64,000 bases of DNA from Paraniabella ginsengisoli (GTDB lineage: Bacteria; Bacteroidota; Bacteroidia; Chitinophagales; Chitinophagaceae): NCBI RefSeq assembly GCF_022513635.1, contig NZ_JAKWBL010000004.1, positions 1,116,001 through 1,180,000 of the forward strand, in the 5' to 3' direction. Made by a program: the position numbers and the translations under genes. Positions 19,284 through 28,424 of this stretch are shown in pieces. The stretch's first letter is position 1. Each line of letters opens with the position of its first letter. The notes below the pieces were generated by a model. That model saw only the letters and a list, made by a program, of their open reading frames with translations. It was not told the origin of the DNA and did not search any database.

Positions 19284-20392
19284 TTAAAATAAAGTTGTTT
19301 GTTGTCCCGGCCTTTTAAAACTGCTAAGATTAAGGCCGCTACGGCCTTCGTTCATGTTATATAATTTTCCGTATTTGGCATATTGCTGTGCTACTATTTC
19401 TGCAATGCTACCTTCGCCACGCATGCGCAGTCCCCACCGGCTATCATTTACTTTTCCGTTGTGGCTTTGTTCTATCAAATGCCAGATCTTATCAGCACGG
19501 TCTGGAAAATTTTTGTACAGCCAGTCGTGAAATAAAAGTTTGATAGCACCATTAAGCCTGATAAAAGTGTATGCTGTAAACGTAGCACCCGCGTCAGATG
19601 CGGCTTTCATGATGCGTTGCATTTCATGATCATTTAGTCCGGGAATCATAGGTCCCATCATGATGCCCATTGTTACACCAGCTTTGCTTAGTTCTTCAAT
19701 TACTTTTAAACGCTGCAACGCTGTAGTGGTGCGCGGTTCCATCACACGGCGCAAGTCTTCATTAAAGGATGTGATCGAAACCATCGCTCTTACAAGGTTT
19801 TTTCCTGCCATTTCCTGCAATACATCTTTGTCATTTAGTATACATGAATTTTTTGTAAGTATGCCAACAGGCTGATTAAACTCATTACATACTTCCAGCA
19901 ATCCACGCGTCAACCTGTATTTTCTTTCGGCTGGTTGATAACAGTCTGTATTGCCACTTAACATGATGGGCATTACTTCCCATTTGGGATGCATCAATTG
20001 TTTGCGCAACAATTGCGGTGCGTTTTTCTTTACAATGATCTTTCTCTCAAAATCAAGCCCGGCACTGTAACCCCAGTATTCATGCACGTTTCGGGCATAG
20101 CAATAGATACAGCCATGTTCGCAGCCTGCATAAGCATTCATACTATAAGCCATGCCAACATCCGGGCTATCTACTTTATTCACAATTGTCTTTGCTTCTT
20201 GTTCTATATAGTTTGTAGATGAATTCGGTTCGTCCCAGTCATCAATTCCTTCAATATGTTCTTTTACCTTTTGGTTTTTTAAAAACCTGTTTGGTGTGTT
20301 AATTTGAGCCCCGCGGCCTTGAAGATATTGTTGTTGTTCTTCTTTTTTGAAATAGCAACTTTAAAGTGATCCTGTTTCAATTTCTTTTCCAT
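19284..20392 (-). CDS. PA0069-family radical SAM protein (one frameshift)
   Basis: About 369 residues. The radical SAM iron-sulfur motif is GCEHGCIYCYAR (Cx3CxxC) near residue 85. The PA0069-family opening QGRGAQINTPNRFL and DDWDEPN precede it. One A is missing in the T-run at 20343-20348 (plus strand), so the ATG at 20392 is out of frame with the body. The family is distantly related to spore photoproduct lyase and is presumed to act in DNA repair. It follows the LigT-like gene on the same strand by 57 bp and probably shares its promoter with the double TACTAAT palindrome. Confidence 0.88.
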
Positions 20393-20415
20393 GATTAGTA
20401 TGATGATTGGGTTTA

Positions 20416-20449
20416 ACTCCCTCACCTTTAGGAGAGGGTTGGGGTGAGG
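20416..20449. repeat. GC-rich hairpin repeat copy 2
   Basis: ACTCCCTCACCTTTAGGAGA then GGGTTGGGGTGAGG. The CCTCACC arm pairs with GGTGAGG. It fills most of the 57-bp gap between the LigT-like and radical SAM genes. Confidence 0.55.
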
Positions 20450-21061
20450 TCAAAAGAGCGCTGATTGCGAAGCATGGATATTTAAATTTTGAAATTCAAA
20501 TCTTTCCACTAAGTCATAACGTTTCGCATCTTCTTCCTTACGAAGTAAAATCATTGAGCTGGCGATGAATCTTCCTGAAAAGCTTTTATTGCTGTACTCC
20601 AACCAGCCCTGTTCATATTGCCATGGCTTAAGCCTGCGTGCTACAGTTATATGCGGTTCTAAAATAAAATGAGGTTTATTGTCTTTGTCGAGCTTCATAT
20701 GACTTTGCAATTGCGTTCTGATATTTTTTACAAGGGTTTGGATGGCTGTTTTGGAAACAACATTGATGAATATGGTGTGAGAAGGGAAAGATCCATAGTC
20801 GTTTAAATCGATAGCGATTGGTGACATTTGGATGGCTACATTGCGTATCCTTTGACAGATACGCGATTCAAAGCTTGTATACTGTGCGTATTTAACAAGC
20901 GTGAGATGAGGTTTGCCCTTTAGGGCTTCAGGAGCTTTGTATTTGTCGTAAAATGTTTGCTTTACCTCACGTATAGCATCGCTAAGGTCTTTGCGGGGTT
21001 CAATTAATAATAGGTATTCAGCAACGCCGGTGTTTGAATGGTGTTTGAAGAAAGCATAAAA
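20450..21061 (-). CDS. 2H phosphoesterase (2'-5' RNA ligase/LigT-like), start unresolved
   Basis: About 200 residues with the two HxT/S-type motifs of 2H phosphoesterases: FPSHTIFINV and LEPHITVARR. The N-terminal half reads FYAFFKHHSNTGVAEYLLLI then EPRKDLSDAIREVKQTF and GKPHLTLVKYAQY. No start codon is found in frame; an ATG lies one base out of frame at 21058, where a lost base is likely. Family members cleave or ligate 2',5' or cyclic phosphodiesters in RNA. It sits directly downstream of two TACTAAT-type palindromes and upstream of a radical SAM repair-type protein. Confidence 0.8.
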   Translation of the reverse strand, partial: FYAFFKHHSNTGVAEYLLLIEPRKDLSDAIREVKQTFYDKYKAPEALKGKPHLTLVKYAQYTSFESRICQRIRNVAIQMSPIAIDLNDYGSFPSHTIFINVVSKTAIQTLVKNIRTQLQSHMKLDKDNKPHFILEPHITVARRLKPWQYEQGWLEYSNKSFSGRFIASSMILLRKEEDAKRYDLVERFEFQNLNIHASQSALF

Positions 21062-21068
21062 TTTATTT

Positions 21069-21107
21069 ACTAATATAATTAGTACAATATTACTAAATAT
21101 ATTAGTA
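21069..21107 (-). promoter_or_regulatory. Double TACTAAT palindrome (operator pair)
   Basis: ACTAATATAATTAGT (21069-21083) and TACTAAATATATTAGTA (21091-21107), centres 23 bp apart, so on the same helix face. It lies immediately upstream of the LigT-like/radical SAM gene pair. A longer relative (ATAACTAATATATTAGTTAT) stands at 61864. Confidence 0.6.
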
Positions 21108-21199
21108 TTTCTGTAAAATTTTTACACTTCAGTAAAAAATGATACTTGATGACAATATGTTATTGAAAAACAAGTGAGAATTTAGAAAGAGAGGCTTGC

Positions 21200-21586
21200 T
21201 TAGTTAGCTTTAGATGGTACGATCATTTCAAACTCCGGGATAAGTACTTGAAATTTTTTATGGAGGTCAAGGTTTTCCATTTCATATACGCCTTTCATTT
21301 TACCCATGTCGGTGCTAAGATTGCAGCCACTCATATATTGATAGCTTTCTCCGGCTTGTAATACAGGCTGCACACCAACCACACCTTCGCCCTCTACCTC
21401 TCTGTATACGCCATTACTGTCAAAAATATTCCAGTGGCGTCGCAATAGTTTAACAGGGTGAGCATTGTAATTTTCAAGCGTAATGCGATAAGCAAACATA
21501 TATTCGTTTTGCAGCGGGTTACTGTATTCTGGTTGATAGAAAACCTCAACATTAACCATTATGCCTGCTGATATCATGCTGCTCAT
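21200..21586 (-). CDS. apaG: ApaG domain protein
   Basis: 128 residues covering the whole ApaG fold (immunoglobulin-like beta sandwich). Family segments: VEVFYQPEYSNPLQNEYMFA, VKLLRRHWNIFDSNG, VEGEGVVGVQPVLQAGESYQ and MKGVYEMENLD. Historically linked to Co/Mg efflux and Ap4A metabolism; biochemical role not settled. Start taken at the first ATG; MetIle at +4 and a later MetVal are alternatives. Complete and apparently monocistronic. Confidence 0.92.
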   Translation of the reverse strand: MSSMISAGIMVNVEVFYQPEYSNPLQNEYMFAYRITLENYNAHPVKLLRRHWNIFDSNGVYREVEGEGVVGVQPVLQAGESYQYMSGCNLSTDMGKMKGVYEMENLDLHKKFQVLIPEFEMIVPSKAN

Positions 21587-21646
21587 GAAAGTGCGTTTTC
21601 GTAAAAATACTTAATTAAAATATCAATGGAAAATCCGTGCCAGGAT

Positions 21647-21994
21647 TTATTTCTTAACCGCCACTTTTTTTACGTTTTTATATCCGTTTTTCAGAAACCA
21701 TTGTAGCAATTTGTCACGATGATCGCCCTGGATAATGATTTCCCCATCTTTTGCAGAGCCGCCTGTACCACAAAAAGATTTTAATTTTTTTGAAAGATCT
21801 TCCAAATCTTTATCAATACCGATGAAACCGAGAATAACCGTGGCTGTTTTACCACCACGTTGCTTTGTTTCGAGCTGTAGGCGTAAACGCTGTTCAGCCG
21901 GTGTAAGCGTTACCGATTCGCTTGCACCGTCATCTGGCTTAAAATCAGGATTAGTGCTGCAAACAAATGGGCTGCTTGATTTATTTTTAGACAT
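21647..21994 (-). CDS. SUI1/YciH-type translation initiation factor
   Basis: 115 residues from the ATG at 21994 (MSKNKSSSPFVCSTNP). The eIF1/SUI1 domain covers the C-terminal half: KQRGGKTATVILGFIG, LSKKLKSFCGTGGSAKDGEI and IQGDHRDKLLQWFLKNGYKN. Bacterial YciH monitors fidelity of initiation at weak start sites. An upstream in-frame ATG at 22042 would add 16 unrelated residues and runs through repeat-like DNA, so it is not used. Complete. Confidence 0.92.
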   Translation of the reverse strand: MSKNKSSSPFVCSTNPDFKPDDGASESVTLTPAEQRLRLQLETKQRGGKTATVILGFIGIDKDLEDLSKKLKSFCGTGGSAKDGEIIIQGDHRDKLLQWFLKNGYKNVKKVAVKK

Positions 21995-22108
21995 GGTGGG
22001 TTTAGTTGAATAGTTGATTAGTTGAATGGTTGGAAAGTTCAAAAGGAAACGTTCTTCAAACTTTAAACCTGAAAAACAAACAGATGAAAAATTATAATTG
22101 AATGGCCT

Positions 22109-22426
22109 CTAGTTTTTCAAAAGCGGAGGCAGAGCGGTTTTTAAAATATTCCATTGAATATTTCTATCTACCCGAAAGTATTCATGAATCAATACATTTC
22201 TAAACGCAATGAGTTTGTGCCATTCTATATTCGTGTGATTATTGATAAAGTCGGTTGATAAGTTTCGTGCAGCTTCTCCAACAATTTCAAAACAACGGTC
22301 AGTAGCAAGCTGTGTCTTTAAATCATTTTTGAACATTTCAAGTTTCAGACCTTCGGAAAAGTGTATTGCAAGCTGTATGTTTTGTATAATATCGGCTAAC
22401 AGTATGAAGTCAGAACGTTTAGGCAT
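22109..22426 (-). CDS. hepT: HepT-like HEPN toxin (DUF86)
   Basis: 105 residues. The HEPN active-site motif Rx4HxY is seen as RNVLIHEYF near residue 77. The protein matches DUF86/HepT throughout: LLADIIQNIQLAIHFSEGL, CFEIVGEAARNLS. In characterised pairs HepT is an RNase and is neutralised by AMPylation of the tyrosine in this motif by MntA. The start overlaps the end of the upstream mntA gene by 8 bp, so the two are translationally coupled. Confidence 0.9.
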   Translation of the reverse strand: MPKRSDFILLADIIQNIQLAIHFSEGLKLEMFKNDLKTQLATDRCFEIVGEAARNLSTDFINNHTNIEWHKLIAFRNVLIHEYFRVDRNIQWNILKTALPPLLKN

Positions 22427-22706
22427 ACATCACCTCATTTTTAATTTCGTTCCAATATAAATCGGGTATGGCGTTTCGGCTTACAACATCAACCTTGTAC
22501 CCTGAAAATATATTTTTCAAATCTGAAGCCAAATCAAAACATTCCCAGCCTATATCACCATTTAACTCAACCAATATATCAATATCACTATCAGCTTTAT
22601 TTTCGTTGCGCGCATAGGATCCAAACACACCCAATCTTGCTATTGGGTATTGCGTTGCATTATGTTTGTAGCTGCTTAAGGCAGTAATAATTTGTTGTCG
22701 TTGCAC
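22419..22706 (-). CDS. mntA: MntA-like nucleotidyltransferase antitoxin
   Basis: 95 residues of the minimal nucleotidyltransferase family. The signature GSYARNENKADSDIDILVE (GSx10DxD) is at residues ~29-47, with a third acidic residue in KVDVVSR. In MntA-HepT modules it transfers AMP onto the toxin's HEPN tyrosine. It is first in the two-gene operon, with antitoxin before toxin and an 8-bp overlap. Complete. Confidence 0.9.
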   Translation of the reverse strand: MQRQQIITALSSYKHNATQYPIARLGVFGSYARNENKADSDIDILVELNGDIGWECFDLASDLKNIFSGYKVDVVSRNAIPDLYWNEIKNEVMYA

Positions 22707-22731
22707 GGAGTAAAGATACTTTAAATATTCT

Positions 22732-23592
22732 TTACAGCACCGCTTTCAGGCTTAAATCTAAACTTCTTGCCTGATGTATTAAACCGCCTACGCTTACATA
22801 ATCTACGCCTGTGGCAGCATAACTTTCAATAGTACCTAAATTAATGCCACCGCTTGCTTCTGTTTCAAACTTACCATCGAGCAATTGTAGCGCTTCTGTT
22901 ATCTGAGCCGGCGTATAATTATCAAGCATTACACGGAAAACTTTTCCTACACCGATTTCCAATACTTTTTTGACATCTTCAATACTTCTGGTTTCTACCT
23001 CAATTTTAATATCCAGTTGATTTTGCTGAACATAATCGTATGCTTTGTTGATGGCATTTTCAATACCGCCTGCATAATCAATATGATTGTCCTTAAGCAT
23101 GATCATATCATATAAACCAAACCTGTGATTGACGCCGCCGCCAATACGCACGGCTTCTTTTTCTAACAGTCGAAAATTGGGCGTTGTTTTACGGGTATCA
23201 AGCAGGCGGGTTTTATAACCTTTTAATTTATCGGTGTATTGACGGGTTAATGTGGCAATGCCGCTCATGCGCTGCATGCAGTTTAGCACCAGCCTTTCGC
23301 ATTGTAAGATGGTATGTTCGTGAGCGGCCACTTCAAAAGCTTTTTCACCCGCGTACATGGGTTCGCCATCATTTTTAAATGCCTCAAAACTGCAGCCCGG
23401 CTCTTTATATTCAAAAATGGCTTTTGCCACATCAACACCGGCTAAAATACCATCCTGCTTAATTTTTAAAACAGCACGCCCCTCTTCTTCACTGCTAATG
23501 CTTGAAAGTGTCGAATGATCGCCACTGCCAATATCCTCTTTCAGCGCTTCGTCTATTAAATGTTGTAGCTTTTGTTGAAACTCGTTATTCAT
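22732..23592 (-). CDS. nadC: Nicotinate-nucleotide pyrophosphorylase (quinolinate PRTase)
   Basis: 286 residues. It converts quinolinate and PRPP to nicotinate mononucleotide in de novo NAD synthesis. Family landmarks: LKEDIGSGDHSTL near the N-terminus, LNCMQRMSGIATLT, LDTRKTTPNFRLLEKEAV, GGGVNHRFGLYDMIMLKDNH and the C-terminal EASGGINLGTIESYAATGVD. All active-site Arg, Lys and His residues in these segments are present. Intact. It ends 25 bp before mntA on the same strand. No nadA or nadB nearby. Confidence 0.95.
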   Translation of the reverse strand: MNNEFQQKLQHLIDEALKEDIGSGDHSTLSSISSEEEGRAVLKIKQDGILAGVDVAKAIFEYKEPGCSFEAFKNDGEPMYAGEKAFEVAAHEHTILQCERLVLNCMQRMSGIATLTRQYTDKLKGYKTRLLDTRKTTPNFRLLEKEAVRIGGGVNHRFGLYDMIMLKDNHIDYAGGIENAINKAYDYVQQNQLDIKIEVETRSIEDVKKVLEIGVGKVFRVMLDNYTPAQITEALQLLDGKFETEASGGINLGTIESYAATGVDYVSVGGLIHQARSLDLSLKAVL

Positions 23593-23750
23593 TGTTGAAT
23601 GTGGTTGAGAAATTAGCTAATGTGATGATGTGATAATGGTTTGAAGTTTGAAAGTTCAAGGTTTCACGTTTACGCAAGTAAATCTGTGTACATCGTATAT
23701 TTATAAATATTGTTAAACAAATAAATCCTATAAATCATGATTCAGACATA

Positions 23751-23831
23751 ATCGAAGAATATATAAGATGATCCATGTACTACTGATGAATGGAGCGTCG
23801 CAATTCTGTTGAATCATATTTATTGCTGGTT
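23751..23831 (+). repeat. Intergenic GAGCGWNGCAA repeat, copy A
   Basis: ATATAAGATG, 22 bp with CCATGTACTACTGATGAA, GAGCGTCGCAATTCTGTTG, then ATATTTATTGCTGGTTC. Same architecture as the other seven copies. Confidence 0.7.
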
Positions 23832-23849
23832 CAAAAAATTAATTGTGTA

Positions 23850-23885
23850 AAAATAAAAAGCCTCCCGTTACGAGAGGCATTTTGC
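23850..23885 (-). terminator. Rho-independent terminator of the DUF4783 gene
   Basis: Minus strand: ATGCCTCTCGTAACGGGAGG CTTTTTATTTTT. A GCCTC/GAGGC-based stem is followed by a T-run. It lies 50 bp past the stop. Confidence 0.75.
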
Positions 23886-23934
23886 TATAACAAATATTTA
23901 TTTTATTCAATCAATTGAAAGCGTAATTCTTTAA

Positions 23935-24290
23935 TTACTTCTTTGCCACCTTCTTTTTCATAAAAATATTTACACGAAAATTACCTCCCGCAGTACTCAA
24001 TGTGCCAATTGCATATTGCCCGTTTGGAGAATTTCCTTTGTGTTTTACATCGAATCCTTTAACGGCATTTTTGGCGAAAAAACTCTTAATGGCAGTCAGC
24101 GCTTCCGCCTTGTCATAATTGTTGCTTTTGTCCATTATAGTAAGCGAAAAACTTTGGCCGGCATTATTCGTTATTTGCGCCGCATCGCCTTTTTTATTCC
24201 GGCAACAACGCCATCAATATTTTGAGCGTATAACGCGGATGTAATGAAAATAGAAGCGGTGACGAGCGCGATACCAATTAACTTTTTCAT
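23935..24290 (-). CDS. DUF4783 (NTF2-like) secreted protein (one frameshift)
   Basis: About 118 residues. The signal peptide MKKLIGIALVTASIFITSA is cleaved after LYAQ. The mature domain reads NIDGVVAGIKKGDAAQI, then MDKSNNYDKAEALTAIKSFF and a lysine-rich end. The A-run at 24190-24195 (T on the plus strand) has lost one base, splitting signal peptide from domain. DUF4783 is a Bacteroidota family with an NTF2-like fold and no known activity. Single gene with its own terminator. Confidence 0.8.
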
Positions 24291-24430
24291 TCCTGTTTGT
24301 TTTTATTTATTCAAAAGTGCTAAAAATATGCCAAATCGAACATTCTGTTAAGATATCATTCTTTACCTTTACGGGTATCAAAAAGTTTGATTAAATATAT
24401 TAATTCACTGATAATCAATAGTCAAAAAAA

Positions 24431-25981
24431 ATGTCGTTACAACAAAAGAAAGCTATTTTATATATAATGGACGGTTGGGGTTTAGGAAAAGTTGCATCTG
24501 CTGATGCTATACAGAACTCTAACACACCGTTTACCAAATCTTTATATGGAAAATATCCGCATACAACCTTAATTACTTTTGGCGAACAGGTTGGTTTGCC
24601 TGAAGGACAAATGGGTAATTCGGAAGTGGGCCACCTTAATTTAGGTGCCGGGCGCATTGTTTACCAGGAATTGCAAAGAATTAATGTGGCGATCAGAACT
24701 GGTGAATTGGCAAAAAATCCAGAACTGATCAGAACGCTCGATTCTGCAAAGGCAAATAATAAACCGATGCATTTGATGGGATTGGTAAGCGATGGCGGTG
24801 TCCACTCACATATCAACCACCTAAAGGCATTGCTTGATATTTGCAAAGATGCGGGCGTAAAGGAGGTATATATTCATGCTTTTACCGATGGCCGTGATAC
24901 GGATCCGAAAAGTGGCTTACACTTTATAGAAGATCTGCAAAATCATATTGACAAAATAGGTCTTGGTAAAATAGCAACAGTAAGTGGTCGTTATTATGCA
25001 ATGGATCGTGATAAAAGATGGGAACGTGTGTACAAGGCTTATGATGTTTTGGTAAATGGCGTAGGCGATACGGCGGCAACTGCGGTTGACGCGGTGAAAC
25101 AGAGCTATGAAGAAAATATCACAGATGAATTTATTAATCCGACCGTAATAGTTGATGCTCAAAATAAACCTGTTGCCACTATAAAAGAAGGCGATCATGT
25201 GTTATGTTTCAATTTCCGTACAGATCGTTGTCGTGAAATAACCGAAGTGTTGACACAGGCTGATAATTCAGATTTTAACATGAAACGTTTGAATCTTGAT
25301 TATACAACTATGACGGTTTACGATCACAAATACACAGCAGTGTATTCTATTTTCAGAAATGAAGACCTTACAAACACATTAGGCGAAGTTGTTGCCACGA
25401 ATGGGTTGAAGCAGATACGCATTGCAGAAACAGAAAAATATCCGCACGTTACTTTCTTTTTCAATGGTGGCCGCGAGTTGCCTTTTGAAGGAGAGAACAG
25501 GATTTTAAAACCTTCACCAAAAGTTGCAACTTACGACCTGCAGCCCGAAATGAGTGCCAATGAACTTACTGAAGCATTACTGCCTGAAATTAAAAATCAA
25601 TCAGCCGATTTTATTTGCCTGAACTTTGCAAATGCAGATATGGTGGGCCATACAGGCGTTTTTTCTGCGGCCATTAAAGCGGTTGAAACGGTTGATCATT
25701 GTGTAGAGCGTGTTGTAACAGAAGCATTGGCGCAGGATTATGTGGTGTTTCTGACGGCGGATCATGGCAACTCCGACTTTATGATCAATGATGACGGAAG
25801 TCCCAATACCGCCCATACATTGAACCTGGTGCCATTGTTCATTATTGATAATAATTGGAACGGTACTATTAAAGAAGGGAAACTGGGCGATATAGCCCCA
25901 ACAATACTCAGCTTTATGAAATTGCCGATACCTGCGCAAATGACTGGCGAAGTATTGGTAGATAAAGCAACAATTGCATAA
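24431..25981 (+). CDS. gpmI: 2,3-bisphosphoglycerate-independent phosphoglycerate mutase
   Basis: 516 residues, intact. Two-domain alkaline-phosphatase-superfamily mutase of glycolysis, manganese dependent. First metal site YIMDGWGLG at residue ~13. The catalytic serine is in QMGNSEVGHLNLGAGRIV (residue ~64). GVHSHINHL and HAFTDGRDTDP lie in the transferase domain. Second metal sites are FANADMVGHTG and LTADHGNSD near the C-terminus. Length and all ligands are normal for the family. A hairpin terminator follows after a repeat. Confidence 0.97.
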   Translation: MSLQQKKAILYIMDGWGLGKVASADAIQNSNTPFTKSLYGKYPHTTLITFGEQVGLPEGQMGNSEVGHLNLGAGRIVYQELQRINVAIRTGELAKNPELIRTLDSAKANNKPMHLMGLVSDGGVHSHINHLKALLDICKDAGVKEVYIHAFTDGRDTDPKSGLHFIEDLQNHIDKIGLGKIATVSGRYYAMDRDKRWERVYKAYDVLVNGVGDTAATAVDAVKQSYEENITDEFINPTVIVDAQNKPVATIKEGDHVLCFNFRTDRCREITEVLTQADNSDFNMKRLNLDYTTMTVYDHKYTAVYSIFRNEDLTNTLGEVVATNGLKQIRIAETEKYPHVTFFFNGGRELPFEGENRILKPSPKVATYDLQPEMSANELTEALLPEIKNQSADFICLNFANADMVGHTGVFSAAIKAVETVDHCVERVVTEALAQDYVVFLTADHGNSDFMINDDGSPNTAHTLNLVPLFIIDNNWNGTIKEGKLGDIAPTILSFMKLPIPAQMTGEVLVDKATIA

Positions 25982-25984
25982 GAA

Positions 25985-26072
25985 TGATGCTGCCAGCAGT
26001 TGAATATATGGCGTCGAAATTGCTACGCTCAGTTCAATTGTGTTGCATTTGGCATCCTGCATAAACGGATAT
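25985..26072 (-). repeat. Intergenic GAGCGWNGCAA repeat, copy H
   Basis: Minus strand: TTATGCAGGATG, 22 bp, GAGCGTAGCAATTTCGACG, then CCATATATTCAACTGCTGG. Located between convergent gpmI and the GNAT gene. Confidence 0.7.
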
Positions 26073-26075
26073 AAG

Positions 26076-26112
26076 CCTTCGAAGTTTTAAAAACCTCGAA
26101 GGTTTTATTTTT
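26076..26112. terminator. Terminator between convergent gpmI and GNAT genes
   Basis: CCTTCGA (26076) pairs with TCGAAGG (ending 26102) around AGTTTTAAAAACC, then TTTTATTTTTT. A-rich upstream flank suggests bidirectional use. Confidence 0.65.
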
Positions 26113-26644
26113 TGTATTCCTCTTTAAGTAACGAATAAAGTATCAGGTCGAGAAATGCTTCGTTCACTCGTTCGGCTTGTCGTAAAGTTCCTTCCTTTGT
26201 AAATCCAAGTTTTTCAGGGATAGCGCTGCTCCGTTTATTACCTGTCGCTGCTTTGATTTCTAACCGATTTAGTTTCAGTTCTTCAAAACCAAACTCCATG
26301 ATTCTTTTAACAGCTTTGGTCATGATTCCTTTGCCCTGCGCATCTGACGCTAACCAATAACCAATATTTGCGGATCTGTTTGTTTTATTAATAAAACTAA
26401 GGCCCACACGACCGATGAGATTGTTGTTCTCAAAGATGTTGAAACTATATTCCAGACCTTGCGCATTAAGCGTTTCGCAGTTTTGCAGGTAATTACTAAA
26501 ATCGGCAACTGATTTCATATCAGGTACCCACGGAAGAAAAACGGAAAGATGTGTTCTGTTAGCATCGACGGCAGCAAATAGCTGTTCTGCATGGCTCGCA
26601 TGGCTTAATAATAACTTTAGGTTTTCATCAATTTGTAAAATCAT
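26105..26644 (-). CDS. GNAT acetyltransferase, RimJ/RimL type
   Basis: 179 residues from ATG 26644 (MILQIDENLKLLLSHASHAE). The RimJ/RimL layout is clear: HLSVFLPWVPDMKSVADFSN, LIGRVGLSFINKTNRSANIG YWLASDAQGKGIMTKAVKRI with the acetyl-CoA loop QGKGIMT, then FEELKLNRLEIKAATGNKRS and IPEKLGF. Probably acetylates an N-terminal alanine/serine of a protein or an amino-containing small molecule; the substrate cannot be named. A longer start 10 codons upstream would run into the upstream terminator and is not used. Confidence 0.9.
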   Translation of the reverse strand: MILQIDENLKLLLSHASHAEQLFAAVDANRTHLSVFLPWVPDMKSVADFSNYLQNCETLNAQGLEYSFNIFENNNLIGRVGLSFINKTNRSANIGYWLASDAQGKGIMTKAVKRIMEFGFEELKLNRLEIKAATGNKRSSAIPEKLGFTKEGTLRQAERVNEAFLDLILYSLLKEEYKK

Positions 26645-26660
26645 ACTGATAAATATAAAA

Positions 26661-26698
26661 AATGAACCCGGCAACTTTCGTATAGCGCCGGGTTCATT
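26661..26698 (-). terminator. Strong hairpin after the phosphoesterase gene
   Basis: Perfect 12-bp stem AATGAACCCGGC / GCCGGGTTCATT with a 14-nt loop, 24 bp past the phosphoesterase stop. It also separates that gene from the GNAT start. Confidence 0.8.
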
Positions 26699-26721
26699 TA
26701 TAAAATATTTTTATTGTCTAT

Positions 26722-28289
26722 TTATTGGATTTTATAAGTGTGTGTTTGTTCATGCACATTGCCATATTTATCCTGTACTTTCACATAAATGGTATGTTCT
26801 CCCGGCGATAGTCTTTTATTCACCGCGGCAGACCAAATGTGCTCTGAAGCCACAGGTGCTGAAGGCCTGCGCCCTTCTAACAGCGTTTTAGTATCATCCC
26901 ATTTTGTAACTAATTTCAAATAACTATAATCAAATGTCGGCTCATATTTCATGTCACTCCATTTGCCATTGTCTATTTTGTATTGCACTTTATCGCTTTC
27001 TGAGCCCATAAAGAAATTAGCATAAAATGGTGCGCCGCCTCTGCTATTGTGTTCAACTATATTAGGCGCATAAATTTTTATCTGGTAGTTGCTGTCTTTC
27101 CCTGCAACTTTATAACGAAGCTTATAATCGTTATTACTGATTTGCAAAAATGCATAACCGCGTGGTGTGCCGTCTCTCATCGTTCCGTCAGGAATACCTG
27201 CTGCATTAAGTTCACCAGAGTACCAGTCCCCGGAGGTTGTACCAACATTATATTCATGCAATGCCGAGTTTTTGCCATGCCAGCCGTCTGTTGCTTTATA
27301 ATATATCTGCTTTTGAAAATGGGTGTGAGCTGATAGTAGCAGACAATTATCAAAATCTTTCAACAGATCAAAAAAGCTTGTCTGTCTTCCAATCTGATAG
27401 CATCACCACCTTCATTAGAAAAAGGTATGTGGAAAGACACAACGACTAGTTTGTTTTTATCAACCTGTGCCAGATCGTTTTTTATAAATTCAATTTGATC
27501 AGCTCTTAAGCCGCCCCAGTAGCCTTGTCCATCGCGCGGGTCCGGATATAAAATATTGTCCAGGATAATAAAATGCGTATTAGCATAATTCCACGAAAAA
27601 TTATTCGGGCCAAAGTTTTTCTCAAATGTTTCGTCTGATAATGAGTCAGTCTTTACATCATAATTCATATCATGATTGCCCATTACATTATACCAGGAAA
27701 GGTTTAGCTTGGTCATGATTTCCTTGTAAGGTGTGTGCAGGCTTAAATCGTCGCCTACAATATCACCAAGGCTAATACCAAACTTGACTTGTTTAGTGGT
27801 ATTTACATCATCAACAATGCTTTTTGCAAAATAGCTCAGTTCCTGTTCGTTATATGGCTGCGGATCGCCAAACACAAGTACCGAAAAATTGGTTGGCTCA
27901 TCCTGTTTGTACAAGGCAAAATTAAGATCTTTTGAAAGCGGTGCTGTTGGGCTAACACCTTGGTGTTTTAAAGACGCTGGCGAACCTTGCGGTTTGTGGA
28001 TATAGTAAAATTCAGGCAGGTTATATTTGTTATTTTTGAAATGGTAACCTGTAGGTTTTACAACAAAAATGATGTTGTCATTACCCACCGAAAGCTCATA
28101 ATGGCCCTTTGCGTCAGTTACCGCAACATCTTTTCCGTTTGATACTGAAACACCTGACAGTCCGGCTTCTTTTTTGTCGAACTGAGCATTGTTGTTTTCA
28201 TCTAAATAAATATAACCAGATAATTTGCTTTGGGCGGCGGCTGCTAAACAATATAACAATGATGCTGTTAGTAAAAGATGCTTTAACAT
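26722..28289 (-). CDS. Calcineurin-like phosphoesterase with N- and C-terminal accessory domains (one frameshift)
   Basis: About 522 residues. The signal peptide ends AAAQ. The N-terminal beta domain has SGYIYLDENNNAQFDKKEAG. The metallophosphatase core has VLVFGDPQPYNEQE, SLGDIVGDDLS, NVMGNHDMNYD and VVVSFHIPFSNE, supplying the two-metal ligands; LLSAHTHFQ follows the break. The A-run at 27370-27375 lacks one base (true reading RQAFFDLLKDF). The C-terminal domain (MGSESDKVQYKIDNGKWSDM) is the one usually attached to these Bacteroidota enzymes. Likely periplasmic; substrate unknown. Confidence 0.9.
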
Positions 28290-28424
28290 GATGAATTATT
28301 TTTAGTTGCTGTTGATATGGATTGTAATTTTAGCGTGGAATTGCGGCAAAAGTATAAGCCTACTATTAACCCTATATTAAATTTAAACAAGTGGCTTATA
28401 ATTTAATTATGACGGAAGATTAAT

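Larger units (their letters stand above)
23593..23934. other. 342-bp intergenic region between nadC and the DUF4783 gene
   Basis: No coding frame is convincing. It holds a GTGATGATGTGATAATG patch (23618-23638, also found around the element at 35285), a TATAAATCATGATTCAGACA motif (shared with 12973-12995), repeat copy A and a terminator. Confidence 0.6.
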
